Under the pieces are notes generated by a model. The model searched no databases. It was not told the DNA's origin and was given only the letters and a program-made list of their open reading frames with translations. Made by a program: the position numbers and the translations under genes. Shown here one piece after another: positions 18,725 to 28,440 of a DNA stretch of 37,430 nt (positions are counted from its first letter, which is position 1; each line of letters opens with the position of its first letter). The DNA comes from Chlamydiota bacterium (GTDB taxonomy: Bacteria > Chlamydiota > Chlamydiia > Chlamydiales > VGMA01), in contig VGMA01000003.1 in assembly GCA_016866575.1 (NCBI GenBank), positions 1-37,430 on the forward strand, written 5' to 3'.

Positions 18725-20209
18725 ATGAACACAAAAATTTTTTTTACTTTGCTTACTGCTTTATCTCTTCATGTATATGGCAGTGAAGAGAAAATCAACG
18801 AGATTGTCAATGAGACCATTAAAACTTTTGAGATTCCCGGAGCGGCCATTTCGGTAGTTAAAGATGGAAAAATTATTTTAAACAAAGGTTACGGTGTAAG
18901 AAGTCTTTTGAGTTCAAAATCTGTAGACGAGTTGACTGTATTTCCTATAGCTTCTTGCACTAAGGCGTTTACGGCGATGGCTCTTGGTATTTTAGTTGAT
19001 AAAGAGCTGATAGAATGGGATGATAAAGTGATTGAGCACATTCCTGAATTTCGTTTGCATGATGTACATGCGACCTATTACAGCACAATACGAGATTTGC
19101 TTTGTCATATGTCGGGATTGCCGCGCCATGAAATCATGTGGTATTACTCTACATTTCCTAGATCTGAAATTTTGAATAAACTGCCTGGTCTTTCCTTGAC
19201 AAAAGACTTACGAGCGCGTTTTCAATACAACAATTTGATGTATGCAGTGCTTGGAATCTTGATAGAAAAAGTGAGTGGAAAAACTTGGGAACAATATATT
19301 TCAGAAAACATCTTTCGTACTTTGAAGATGAAACGTTCTTTCTTTTCTTATCAAGAAGCGCAAAAGATGGGAAATGTTGTTTCTGCTCATACAAAAATCC
19401 ATACAAAAGTGCAGCAAAGTCAATTTGTTGATTCAACCAATATGGGACCTGCGATCTCTATACATACTTGCGCTTCTGATATGAGTAAATGGATGCTGCT
19501 ACAGCTAAATGACGGCAAGTATCAAGATAAACAAATCGTCGAGATGCAAACACTTAGTGAAATGCACTCTGTGCAAGCTGCGCTCCAAAACATTTACTAC
19601 GAGCGATCTCCATACATTTTTGGATATGGTTTAGGTTGGTTTACAGGTATTTATGATGGCAATTACATCTTGATGCATGGCGGAACTGTGCATGGAGCAT
19701 TATCGTATTTGGTGCTGATTCCCAAAGAAAATCTGGGTGTGATGGTCATGATCAATAGCGATCATGAAAACTATGTGCCTGAAAGATTGGCTTATGCAAT
19801 TTGCGACATCATGATGCAAAAAGAGCCTGATTGGAGGCAAGAATTAGAGAAGAAAAAAGAGCAGATTCAATCAGATGTTAGCATAACGTATAGTGATGAA
19901 TCTTCTGAAGAATTGCCGGCTCTTTTGTGTCCTGTTGAAAATTATTTAGGTAGATATTCTAATTCAGGTTATGGCGATGTAAAAATTGAAGAAAAAGCGA
20001 ATGGCATGATTTTGACATACAATGGGCAGAGTTATCAGCTTAAACACAAAGGGTACAACCATTTTATGGCTCAATCTACTACAAAAAATGACTTGTGGAT
20101 TCATTGCTGGTTTTATACAGATAGCAATGGCAAAATTTCTGATTGTTTTTTAGGTTTAGAGCCGCAGTTATGGCTTATAGCTTTTTCTAAAAAAAGCGAC
20201 TCTACCTGA
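18725..20209 (+). CDS. Serine hydrolase, class C beta-lactamase-like / penicillin-binding protein-like, with signal peptide
   Basis: Signal-like MNTKIFFTLLTALSLHVYG; SCTK (SxxK), YNN (YxN) and HGG motifs; the upstream 81 codons of the ORF are probably not translated. Confidence 0.9.
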   Translation: MNTKIFFTLLTALSLHVYGSEEKINEIVNETIKTFEIPGAAISVVKDGKIILNKGYGVRSLLSSKSVDELTVFPIASCTKAFTAMALGILVDKELIEWDDKVIEHIPEFRLHDVHATYYSTIRDLLCHMSGLPRHEIMWYYSTFPRSEILNKLPGLSLTKDLRARFQYNNLMYAVLGILIEKVSGKTWEQYISENIFRTLKMKRSFFSYQEAQKMGNVVSAHTKIHTKVQQSQFVDSTNMGPAISIHTCASDMSKWMLLQLNDGKYQDKQIVEMQTLSEMHSVQAALQNIYYERSPYIFGYGLGWFTGIYDGNYILMHGGTVHGALSYLVLIPKENLGVMVMINSDHENYVPERLAYAICDIMMQKEPDWRQELEKKKEQIQSDVSITYSDESSEELPALLCPVENYLGRYSNSGYGDVKIEEKANGMILTYNGQSYQLKHKGYNHFMAQSTTKNDLWIHCWFYTDSNGKISDCFLGLEPQLWLIAFSKKSDST

Positions 20210-20220
20210 TTTAAGGATTC

Positions 20221-20243
20221 GAGCAAAAGTGCATCTTTTGCTC
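20221..20243. terminator. Perfect 9-bp hairpin after the serine hydrolase gene (possible terminator, weak T-run)
   Basis: GAGCAAAAG-TGCAT-CTTTTGCTC. Confidence 0.5.
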
Positions 20244-20315
20244 TTACTCTAAATCAAAAGAATCTGTTGATGATAGTTCGCTCATCCCCTAAACTTGGCT
20301 ATAAAGCTAAGAAAT

Positions 20316-20369
20316 AAAAATAGGGTATTCTTTAGATCGATTTCTAAAGAATCAAGCTCCTCTATTTTT
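20316..20369. promoter_or_regulatory. Nested perfect inverted repeats in the hemA leader
   Basis: Inner ATTCTTTAGA-TCGATT-TCTAAAGAAT (20327-20352), outer AAAAATAG (20316-20323)/CTATTTTT (20362-20369). Confidence 0.55.
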
Positions 20370-20414
20370 GATAAAGATGAAAATCTCATGATCAATGCAA
20401 CGGAATCTCAATAG

Positions 20415-21404
20415 ATGCAAATAGCAGTTGTTGGAGTCAATTTTAGACAAGCGGCTGTTGAAGTTCGAGAGCAATTCATACTCCGCTCAATAGAGCTTTT
20501 TAAGAAGCGATTTTCTTCATTTAGTCATGTGTTTTTAGCAACGTGCAATCGTGCTGAAATCTATTTTTCCTCACGCCATTTGCCGATCATCCAAGAGATG
20601 ATTTTGCAAGAGCTTGACCATGTTTATATCTTTAATGATGAAGCATGTTTTGCTCATCTTGCAAAAGTGACATCCGGCTTAGATAGTGCGATACTTGGAG
20701 AATCTGAAATCCAAAGGCAAGTAAAAGAGGCCTATAAACTAGCGATAAGGCAGCAAAAGCTTCCTTCAGAGCTCCACTTTCTTTTTCAAAAAGCGTTAAA
20801 ACTTGGTAAAATGGTCCGATCCAGCTGCCTATATCGACAAGCATCAGGTCTTAAAGAAGTCATTTCCCACCTTTTGAAAAAACATGTCGATCCCAATACG
20901 GCTATTTTATTTATCGGATATTCACAAATCAACCGCAGGATTATTAACCATTTACAGCATTTGGGGTGGAATTCTTTGACTCTTTGTACAAGAAGTCCAT
21001 CGGTGGTGAACATCAAAAATATCAAAGTGATCGATCATCAGAGCATTGATTCATGGATAAATTATCCTGTTGTGATTGTAGGGGTAAAAGAGAGTAGCTA
21101 CTTGCTCAAAAAAATAGATCAAAAGGTGTCTACGAAGTGCCTTATCGATCTATGTGTTCCAAGAGGAGTTGATCCAAGTATTGCCTTTTTGGTCGAAGGG
21201 GGATTTTGGAATATTGATGATCTCATGGATTTTCAAAAAAAAGAATTCAAGCCTACATTTGATGCAGCACCTTTAGAAAGTGAGATTGCTCAAAAAGCGA
21301 TTTTTTATCATCTAGATTATCGCAAAAAGATGGAGAAAAAAGGGCGTTATCTAAAAATTGAAGAGCCTATCAAAGAGATTTGTTCGATAGGCTCTAAAAG
21401 ATAA
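20415..21404 (+). CDS. hemA: Glutamyl-tRNA reductase (short form)
   Basis: MQIAVVGVNFRQAAVEVRE, FLATCNRAEIYF (catalytic Cys), TSGLDSAILGESEIQRQVKEAY. Confidence 0.93.
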   Translation: MQIAVVGVNFRQAAVEVREQFILRSIELFKKRFSSFSHVFLATCNRAEIYFSSRHLPIIQEMILQELDHVYIFNDEACFAHLAKVTSGLDSAILGESEIQRQVKEAYKLAIRQQKLPSELHFLFQKALKLGKMVRSSCLYRQASGLKEVISHLLKKHVDPNTAILFIGYSQINRRIINHLQHLGWNSLTLCTRSPSVVNIKNIKVIDHQSIDSWINYPVVIVGVKESSYLLKKIDQKVSTKCLIDLCVPRGVDPSIAFLVEGGFWNIDDLMDFQKKEFKPTFDAAPLESEIAQKAIFYHLDYRKKMEKKGRYLKIEEPIKEICSIGSKR

Positions 21405-21405
21405 A

Positions 21406-22752
21406 TCAATATGCGCAGTTACCAGGCGAACGAGGATAGGGGATTACATCACGGATGTTTTCCATTCCAGTTACGTATTGGACCAATCTTTCAAATCCTA
21501 GGCCAAATCCTGCATGAGGGTTAGAGCCAAATTTGCGAAGTTCTAAGTACCACTCATACTCTTCTACTTTGAGCTTAGCATCTTTGATTCTTTGTAAAAG
21601 CACGTCGTAGCGCTCTTCACGTTGGCTTCCCCCAATAAGCTCGCCGACACCAGGAACAAGAAGATCCATAGCAGCAACGGTCTTTTGATCATCATTCAAA
21701 CGCATATAGAAAGCCTTGATAGCAGCAGGGTAGTTATAAATGATCACAGGACCTTTAAAGTGCTTTTCTGCTAAAAATCTTTCATGTTCAGATTGTAAAT
21801 CCAGCCCCCAAGAACATGGGAAGACGAATTCTTGTTTTGAATCTTGTAAAATTTTGATGGCATCTGTGTAGCTTACTCTTTGACAAGGTTTATCTACCAC
21901 AAATTGAAGCCTTTCAAATAGCGACGGATCAATATACTGAGAAAAGAACGTCAAATCCTCACGGCAATTTTCCAATACATCTACAACAAGGTAGCGTAAA
22001 AAATCAGCAGCTAAAGCCATGTCATCTTCTAGATTAGCAAAAGAAATTTCTGGTTCAATCATCCAAAATTCTGCAAGGTGGCGAGATGTATTGGAGTTTT
22101 CAGCGCGAAATGTAGGTCCAAATGTATAAACATCGCTCATCGCTGCTGCAAAAGCTTCCACATTCAATTGGCCTGATACAGTTAGATAAGCATTTTTGCC
22201 AAAAAACTTTTCTTTTGGCGTGTCTACATGAAACAACTCTCCTGCACCTTCACAGTCAAGTGAAGTAATGATCGGGGTGTGGATATATTGGAAGCCCCTT
22301 TCTTGAAAAAACTTATGTGTAGCAAATGCTAAGCGGCTTCTTACTCTTGTTACAGCTCCCATAGTGTTTGTTCTAGGTCGTAAATGGGCAATCGTTCTTA
22401 GATACTCAAAAGAGTGCCTTTTCTTTTGCAAAGGAAAATCGCTAGGAGCTTCTCCGATAACTGCTACTAAGTCTGGTTTGATTTCAACAGCTTGCCCTTT
22501 TGCTGGACTTTCCATTACAACACCGCTTACACGTATGGCAGCACCTGTTTGGATTTTTTCCATGAGCTCTTGGTAATTCGGTAATGATTCTTCAATCACA
22601 ATTTGTAAATTTGATACTTGTGATCCGTCGTTGAGTTCAACAAAAGAAAACGAGCTTTGTTTTCTTACCGTGCGCACCCACCCAGCAACAGTGACATGTT
22701 TTCCTATCAGTGAGAGATCTTCTTTGATCTGTTTAGTTTTTAGCTTTTTCAT
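21406..22752 (-). CDS. asnS: Asparaginyl-tRNA synthetase
   Basis: Class II aaRS motifs: GPTFRAENSNTSRHLAEFWMIEPE, GFGLGFERLVQYVTGMENIRDVIPYPRSPGNCAY; start MKKLKTKQ region preferred over 22788. Confidence 0.95.
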   Translation of the reverse strand: MKKLKTKQIKEDLSLIGKHVTVAGWVRTVRKQSSFSFVELNDGSQVSNLQIVIEESLPNYQELMEKIQTGAAIRVSGVVMESPAKGQAVEIKPDLVAVIGEAPSDFPLQKKRHSFEYLRTIAHLRPRTNTMGAVTRVRSRLAFATHKFFQERGFQYIHTPIITSLDCEGAGELFHVDTPKEKFFGKNAYLTVSGQLNVEAFAAAMSDVYTFGPTFRAENSNTSRHLAEFWMIEPEISFANLEDDMALAADFLRYLVVDVLENCREDLTFFSQYIDPSLFERLQFVVDKPCQRVSYTDAIKILQDSKQEFVFPCSWGLDLQSEHERFLAEKHFKGPVIIYNYPAAIKAFYMRLNDDQKTVAAMDLLVPGVGELIGGSQREERYDVLLQRIKDAKLKVEEYEWYLELRKFGSNPHAGFGLGFERLVQYVTGMENIRDVIPYPRSPGNCAY

Positions 22753-22849
22753 CATATCCACCTTCAAATAATCAACCAAGATTATCAACTCTTAAGAGAA
22801 TTGACGCAAGAATTTTACCGTCTCTGATCCTTTAATTTTTGAACGCTAA

Positions 22850-22884
22850 AAAAAGTAGCGATCAGCTAATGATCGCTACTTTTT
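22850..22884. terminator. Bidirectional-type terminator hairpin, 15-bp perfect stem
   Basis: AAAAAGTAGCGATCA-GCTAA-TGATCGCTACTTTTT. Confidence 0.75.
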
Positions 22885-22895
22885 GATGACAAAAG

Positions 22896-22918
22896 CCCTC
22901 TTTTGTTCTAAAAGAGGG
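22896..22918. terminator. Second hairpin adjacent to the first
   Basis: CCCTCTTTT-GTTCT-AAAAGAGGG. Confidence 0.5.
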
Positions 22919-22956
22919 TTAGCTAAATGAAAACATAGCTTCTTAATCCGAAGTAT

Positions 22957-23775
22957 TCAGTGGATCTGGAAATAATTTTCATTTAAAGTATATTCGCTAA
23001 GATTTTTTATTTCTTGTTCTGGATCAAATAATGTTTCAAGATCAAGGCTGTCATTACGTTTACCGTCTACTCTATATTGTCCGCTGTCGAGTTTCATCGC
23101 TATATCAAGAAACAAGAGACAATTTTTATAAGCTTCTGCATCTTTTTCTTGGTTTGTTTCTGGATCTGATTCAAGACGTGTCAATAAAGCGTTGAGAGGC
23201 TCAAGAGAGTCATCTTTCCCTGTTCTTGCTTTAAGCCAATTTTGCAGTGCATGGGTGTCTAGTGCATAAGCATCTAATTCAACTGGAAACCACATAGTTA
23301 CTGCTTCTTTTAAAGCGGCATCGTCCGAAAAAGACTTTCTTAAGTTCAGTGCCTCTGATACAGGATTGCTTGTATTTGAAGTTGGTGTAAAAAGATGGTT
23401 TTTTAAGCATTCGTAAGCGTTGTCTACTTTATTTTTTTTAGGAAAAGAGGTAACGGTAAGCTCTATAGCATTATCCATGGACACTCGATCACTAAAACTA
23501 GCCGTACTATGCTCACTATTTTCTGTAGGGGATGAGCAATAATGATATATTTGACAGCCTATAAATACGATGATGGGAATAACAGTAATGATAGAAATAG
23601 CCCAAATAGCTGCAACTTTTGCATATTCGTATGAAGATGGATTTTCTCCTAAATAAAAGGCGTCACAAAAAGACTCTATGCAGGTGACTTGACGATCTCC
23701 CAAAGAGCCCAGTGTTTTGTCAGAAGGTTCGGGATTAGGAGTATATCTTAAATTTGTTAGCTCGATAGTTGACAT
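22957..23775 (-). CDS. Hypothetical 272-aa membrane protein (single hydrophobic segment)
   Basis: Hydrophobic AAIWAISIITVIPIIVFIGCQIY preceded by a ~50-aa polar N-terminus and followed by a polar C-terminal domain. Confidence 0.75.
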   Translation of the reverse strand: MSTIELTNLRYTPNPEPSDKTLGSLGDRQVTCIESFCDAFYLGENPSSYEYAKVAAIWAISIITVIPIIVFIGCQIYHYCSSPTENSEHSTASFSDRVSMDNAIELTVTSFPKKNKVDNAYECLKNHLFTPTSNTSNPVSEALNLRKSFSDDAALKEAVTMWFPVELDAYALDTHALQNWLKARTGKDDSLEPLNALLTRLESDPETNQEKDAEAYKNCLLFLDIAMKLDSGQYRVDGKRNDSLDLETLFDPEQEIKNLSEYTLNENYFQIH

Positions 23776-23838
23776 AATCGCGCCTATAATTAATTTATAT
23801 TACTAATTATAGCACGTTAACAAATAAAAATCTAATTA

Positions 23839-24702
23839 TTATACATTAACTAAATTATTAGAGTAGGAGCGAAGTAGCTCGATTTCCTTTGGCCATAACT
23901 CAGGATCAGGGGTTTCCAGATACATGGGCAAGGTAGAAAGGAGGGGGTGCTGCATGATGCATTTGAATCCTTCAAGGCCAATTTCCCCTTTTCCTAAGGA
24001 GGCGTGCCTATCGACTCTTGAACCCAGGGGTTTGAGCGAGTCGTTGATATGGAGGGCTTTAAGATATTTCAATCCTATGACCTCATCGAATTCTTTCAAG
24101 GTAGCGTCTAAGGCCTCTTTGGTGCGGATATCATAGCCTGCAGCAAAGATGTGGCAGGTGTCTATGCAGACGCCGATCGGAAGATAGGGGTGGACTTTAT
24201 CTATAATGTACTTGATTTGCTCAAAGCGGTGGCCAACGCAAGTTCCCTGACCTGCAGTGGTTTCTAATACTAAAAGGGTGGAGCCCTTTTTTACCATATT
24301 GGCACATTCAATAAGACTAAGAGCGATTTGGTCTAAACAACCTTCTTCTGTGCCGGTTGTGTAAGCTCCTGGGTGGAAATTGAGATAATCGATGCCAAGG
24401 GTATGGCAGCGCTCTAACTCTGCGGTAAAGGCAGTTTTGCTTTTTTCAAGAAGCTCAGGATTGTTAGAGCCAAGATTGATGAGGTAGCTATCATGGCTCA
24501 TCACCACTTGGATGCCGGTTTCTTCCTTGAGAGCATTCCATTTGGAAATTTCTTCAAGGGGGATAGAGCGACCCTTCCACTGCTTTTGGTTGCTGGTAAA
24601 GATTTGAACAGTGGTTGCTCCAATTTGTTTGCCTTGTACAAGGCCATTGTAACAACCACCTGCCGTAGATGTATGCGCTCCAATAAGTAGAGGCTTTTTC
24701 AT
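23839..24702 (-). CDS. nfo: Endonuclease IV
   Basis: LIGAHTSTAGGCYNGL, LNFHPGAYTTG, GVCIDTCHIFAAGYDIRT, HINDSLKPLGSRVDRHASLGKG motifs. Confidence 0.96.
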   Translation of the reverse strand: MKKPLLIGAHTSTAGGCYNGLVQGKQIGATTVQIFTSNQKQWKGRSIPLEEISKWNALKEETGIQVVMSHDSYLINLGSNNPELLEKSKTAFTAELERCHTLGIDYLNFHPGAYTTGTEEGCLDQIALSLIECANMVKKGSTLLVLETTAGQGTCVGHRFEQIKYIIDKVHPYLPIGVCIDTCHIFAAGYDIRTKEALDATLKEFDEVIGLKYLKALHINDSLKPLGSRVDRHASLGKGEIGLEGFKCIMQHPLLSTLPMYLETPDPELWPKEIELLRSYSNNLVNV

Positions 24703-24703
24703 C

Positions 24704-25324
24704 TTAGGTTGTGTGTGCTAAGAATTCGCAAACTAGAGGCACGTTCACAATGATCGGAAGTGCGATCTGGTCAGCTTGTGGTACAGAAAGAAGGGTTCCT
24801 GTGAACTTGTCAGCTTCTAGGCTTAAGTAGGAAGGAACTTCTTTAGCTGTGTTAGCTAGTGACTTTTGGATGAGATCGCTCTGGCGAGATTTCTCGCGTA
24901 GAGTGATTTTCATTCCTGGTTTCACTTGGAATGAGCGCACATTCACAATTCTGCCGTCTACTAAGAAATGGCGGTGTGATACGAGCTGCTGCGCGTGGAA
25001 AATGGAAGAAGCCATTTTCAAGCGGTATACAACTACATCAAGGCGTGATTCTAGTTGAGCCATAAGCTCATCAGGTGTTTTTCCCGTGCGGCGGATCGCT
25101 TCGCGGTAGTAGCGAACGAGCATGTGCTCAGGAATCATCCCATAGACAGCTTTAAGTTTTTGTTTTTCTTCTAGCTGTGCGCCGTAGTCTGATTTTTTCT
25201 TCTTTTTTGCGCCGTGCATTCCTGGCGGATTCTGGCGATTTCTCATCGGATTGCGTGCTTTCTCGAATAGATTGACGCCAAAACGTCTTGCAATTCTATT
25301 TTTCGGTCCGGTATAGCGAGCCAT
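24704..25324 (-). CDS. rpsD: 30S ribosomal protein S4
   Basis: MARYTGPKNRIARRFG, PPGMHGAKKKKKSDYGAQLEEKQKLK, SRLDVVVYRLKMASS..ARQLVSH-type S4 motif. Confidence 0.97.
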   Translation of the reverse strand: MARYTGPKNRIARRFGVNLFEKARNPMRNRQNPPGMHGAKKKKKSDYGAQLEEKQKLKAVYGMIPEHMLVRYYREAIRRTGKTPDELMAQLESRLDVVVYRLKMASSIFHAQQLVSHRHFLVDGRIVNVRSFQVKPGMKITLREKSRQSDLIQKSLANTAKEVPSYLSLEADKFTGTLLSVPQADQIALPIIVNVPLVCEFLAHTT

Positions 25325-25605
25325 ATTTCTCCCAAACTAATTTGATATCCGTAGGAGCATAATCAAGATATCCATTTAAAGCAAGTGGTAATTTTTTTCT
25401 TTAAAACAAGCTTTTCCATAAGAGGGGACAGGGCCCGGCCAAGGGAGTGCCAAGAGTGGGTATATACACAATCAACAATCATCTAAAATTTAATTACACT
25501 TAATTACAGCAACTTAAATTTATTATTAAAAATTATAATAGATATTAATAAATTATTTATTTTATAATATATAAACTAAATTAATTTTAATAATAGGATT
25601 ATATC

Positions 25606-28440
25606 ATGAGCCACTTGCAAGTTGTTTTTCATTCTAGAGGAGGGAATGGGCATATAGCTGTTGGGAACGCGTTAAATGATCGTTGGACCGCCCAAGGAGA
25701 TGGATACACAGCTCGTTCAGTGGATGTCTTAGGTGATGGGATGTTTAACATGTCATTACCCGGACTACAGTCCAAGTTAGGCGATATGATGGTGAAAAGC
25801 TGGGATGAAACGCAGATGCATGGCAAGGTGCAAGATTTAACAAGCCTTGCGAAAATGCAAAAATATGTCAATTTGATTGGTCATGATAAAGCGGTCGAGA
25901 AATTTGTTAAACAATTGCAATCTTGCGATGTGGAGCCTGAAAAAATTGTATCTACACAGCCTCTATAGATCAAGGCTCTAGTTGAAGCAGTCCAAAAGGT
26001 AAATCAAGAGAGGGGCTGGAACATGAAAGTTGATGTCTACATGACAGATCTACCTACAAAGCATGCCAGCCACTTTTTTAATTCGTTAAAATCTATTGGA
26101 GAAAATGAAGCTCTTTCTTCTTTAGTTACTGTCTATGCGCCATGTAGGCCGCTTTGTAAAAAAGGGGAAACAGAAGAGCAGTTTTGGCAAAGACATATTG
26201 GTAACATGACTGTTCGGTATGTAGAAAGATTGCCTATACGAGAGGCGTTTTTTGAAACACCGTGCACAATAGGTGAAGCTGTTACTATTCCTTTAACTAT
26301 TCACGATCAACAAGAAATGAGAAATCTTGATGTGAACGGTGTGCAAAGTGGAAGTATTGCTTTCGATGAATCTACTGAAACAGCGAATATTTCCATAGCA
26401 GAAGAAGATAAAGTAGCGCTTGTGATGTTAGGCAGTAAGCCTCCTAAAGAAAGCGTGATCCAATATGTGAATGCATTTATTGAAAATAAGAAAAATGCTT
26501 CAGAAGAAGGCAACCAATATCTTTTTGTCTACTGTGGAGAGCCAAATAGCCAAAAAAATCAAAATGAGCTTTTACAAGACGTGTACGAGGTGATAGAGGC
26601 TCGTCGACAGGGAAATCCCGAAGCCTTCAGCCGTTTACGAGTGGTGCCTTTTACTTATCAAGATGGAAAGACTATTGCTTCATTATTTCATCGATCAGAT
26701 GAAGTTTTAACTAAATCTGGTGGTTCTACTTGCTTTGAGTTAATGCATATTGAAGAAAAAGCTAGAGAAAAGGGAAAGCAAAGGGATGTGCACATCCATG
26801 TCGAGGGGGAATATGCGCCTGAAATTTCAGTTGATGAGATGATTGAAAAAGGAGCCCCATTATGGGAAGGTGGCAATATCCGGCTACTTTTAGACAGCGG
26901 AATGCAAGTTCATATCACAACCCCTGAAACGTTTTTGCAAAAAATAGATCGTCCTCAAAGAGCGGCTAAAACAACACTTGAAAAAGCGCAAGAAGTACTT
27001 CAAGCTCCAAAAAAGATCGCTGCAAAGAAAGAAGAATTGATGAAAACAGCGCAAGTGTTTTTTGCGCAGATTGCTGAAGAAAACCCTGATGTAGTCGAAA
27101 AGATTTCAGGGATGGCAGAGCAGCTATTTTCGCTTAGTGGTGCAAAATCATCAGCTCAAGATTCAATGCCGGAAAAAAATGAGCATGAAGATCTAAAATA
27201 TGAAGAAGAGAGCTTGCCTCCAGTGTTTCGCCCTATTAGCCGTTCAATAGATTCACAAGCTACTTCATCAGAGGCAAGTAGTGTTTCTAGACAAATGGCA
27301 ATGAGGGAAGAGACGGCTTTGATTACCTCGATTCCTAAGGCTTCAAGAAACCTTGTCAAAACGAATATGCTTCCTACCATGGCTAAAGGGGGGATTTTCG
27401 AATTGCAAAAATTGCAAAATGCTAAAGAAATTGCACAAATTGACGCTGATATCAGTCCGCTTGCACTGCTTGGGGTCATTATTACTGAAAAAGGCTCAAT
27501 AGAAAATTTTAAAACTATTCATGACAGAGTTGTTTTTGGGAACAATTTGTTTAATGCTATGGTAAATAAATCAGATGAAAAGCGTAAGAAAATGCCAAAA
27601 GATCAGTGGGACAAAGAAGCCAAGCAATTAGCTCTTCTATGTGGACTCGATGAAGGGGCCTTTTTACAAAAAACGACAAAAGAAGTGGCTGAAATTGTGT
27701 ACAGGCGAGCTGATGAATTCCATATTTCTATCAATAGAGCGCTATCAGGCGGCAGCGTGGCATCTTCTACAACATCTGGGCTTTCTTCTTTGACAACATC
27801 AAAAGCTTCTTCAGCTGCAAGAAGAGTGATAACGCGAAACGAGATGGAGGATTTGCTCTCTATAGGAGATATGTCAGAGGGGATAAGAAGTCCTTATGGA
27901 CAAAAACTTTCACCCATGACTGATGATATCAGCTTGACAACCGGGTCTTTATCTTCTGCGTCTTCTGCTAATCTCAATGGCACTTTATTAGAAGATCAGG
28001 TTGTAGATTCTTTACTCACGGTATTAGCTATTGGAGAGAGCTCTCAGCTTGTTGCTTTAAAACAAGATCGAATTCAAGGTGTTTCTATTCATGAGAGATG
28101 GAAGCAAATGAATCCGTTTGTCTTTTTTAGCCTAGCGTTATCAAACACAACGCGCGTAAATCTTCTTCAAAAGATGGCAGCTAGAAAATCTCCATCTATG
28201 CTTATACGCTATACAAGTTCTGGTTCAATTATGAATAAACTTGTAAAAGTGGTAGAGCAGCATAGAGATCTTATGGGATCAGAAGAATGGAATAGACAGT
28301 TGGATAGATTTGCAAGATTTCATGGAATCGACCCAAATATGCTTAAACAGAGTGATAATACTAAAGATTTTGTGAATATCTTGATCACCAATGCTAAGTT
28401 TATTCATGAGCAAAGAGCTTTAAGGGCAAGAGCTAGGTAA
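25606..28440 (+). pseudogene. GT28/MGDG-synthase-like protein interrupted by an in-frame TAG at 25966-25968 (pseudogene, split gene or readthrough)
   Basis: ORFs 25606..25968 (120 aa) and 26023..28440 (805 aa) are in the same frame with only the TAG between them; VVFHSRGGNGHIAVGNAL N-terminus and VLTKSGGSTCFELMHIEEKA motif belong to one GT-B fold. Confidence 0.7.

Noticed and set aside
26307-27479. Minus-strand ORFs inside the GT28-like gene (26307-26513, 26688-26876, 27156-27479)
   Set aside because: Antisense shadows with no recognisable features.
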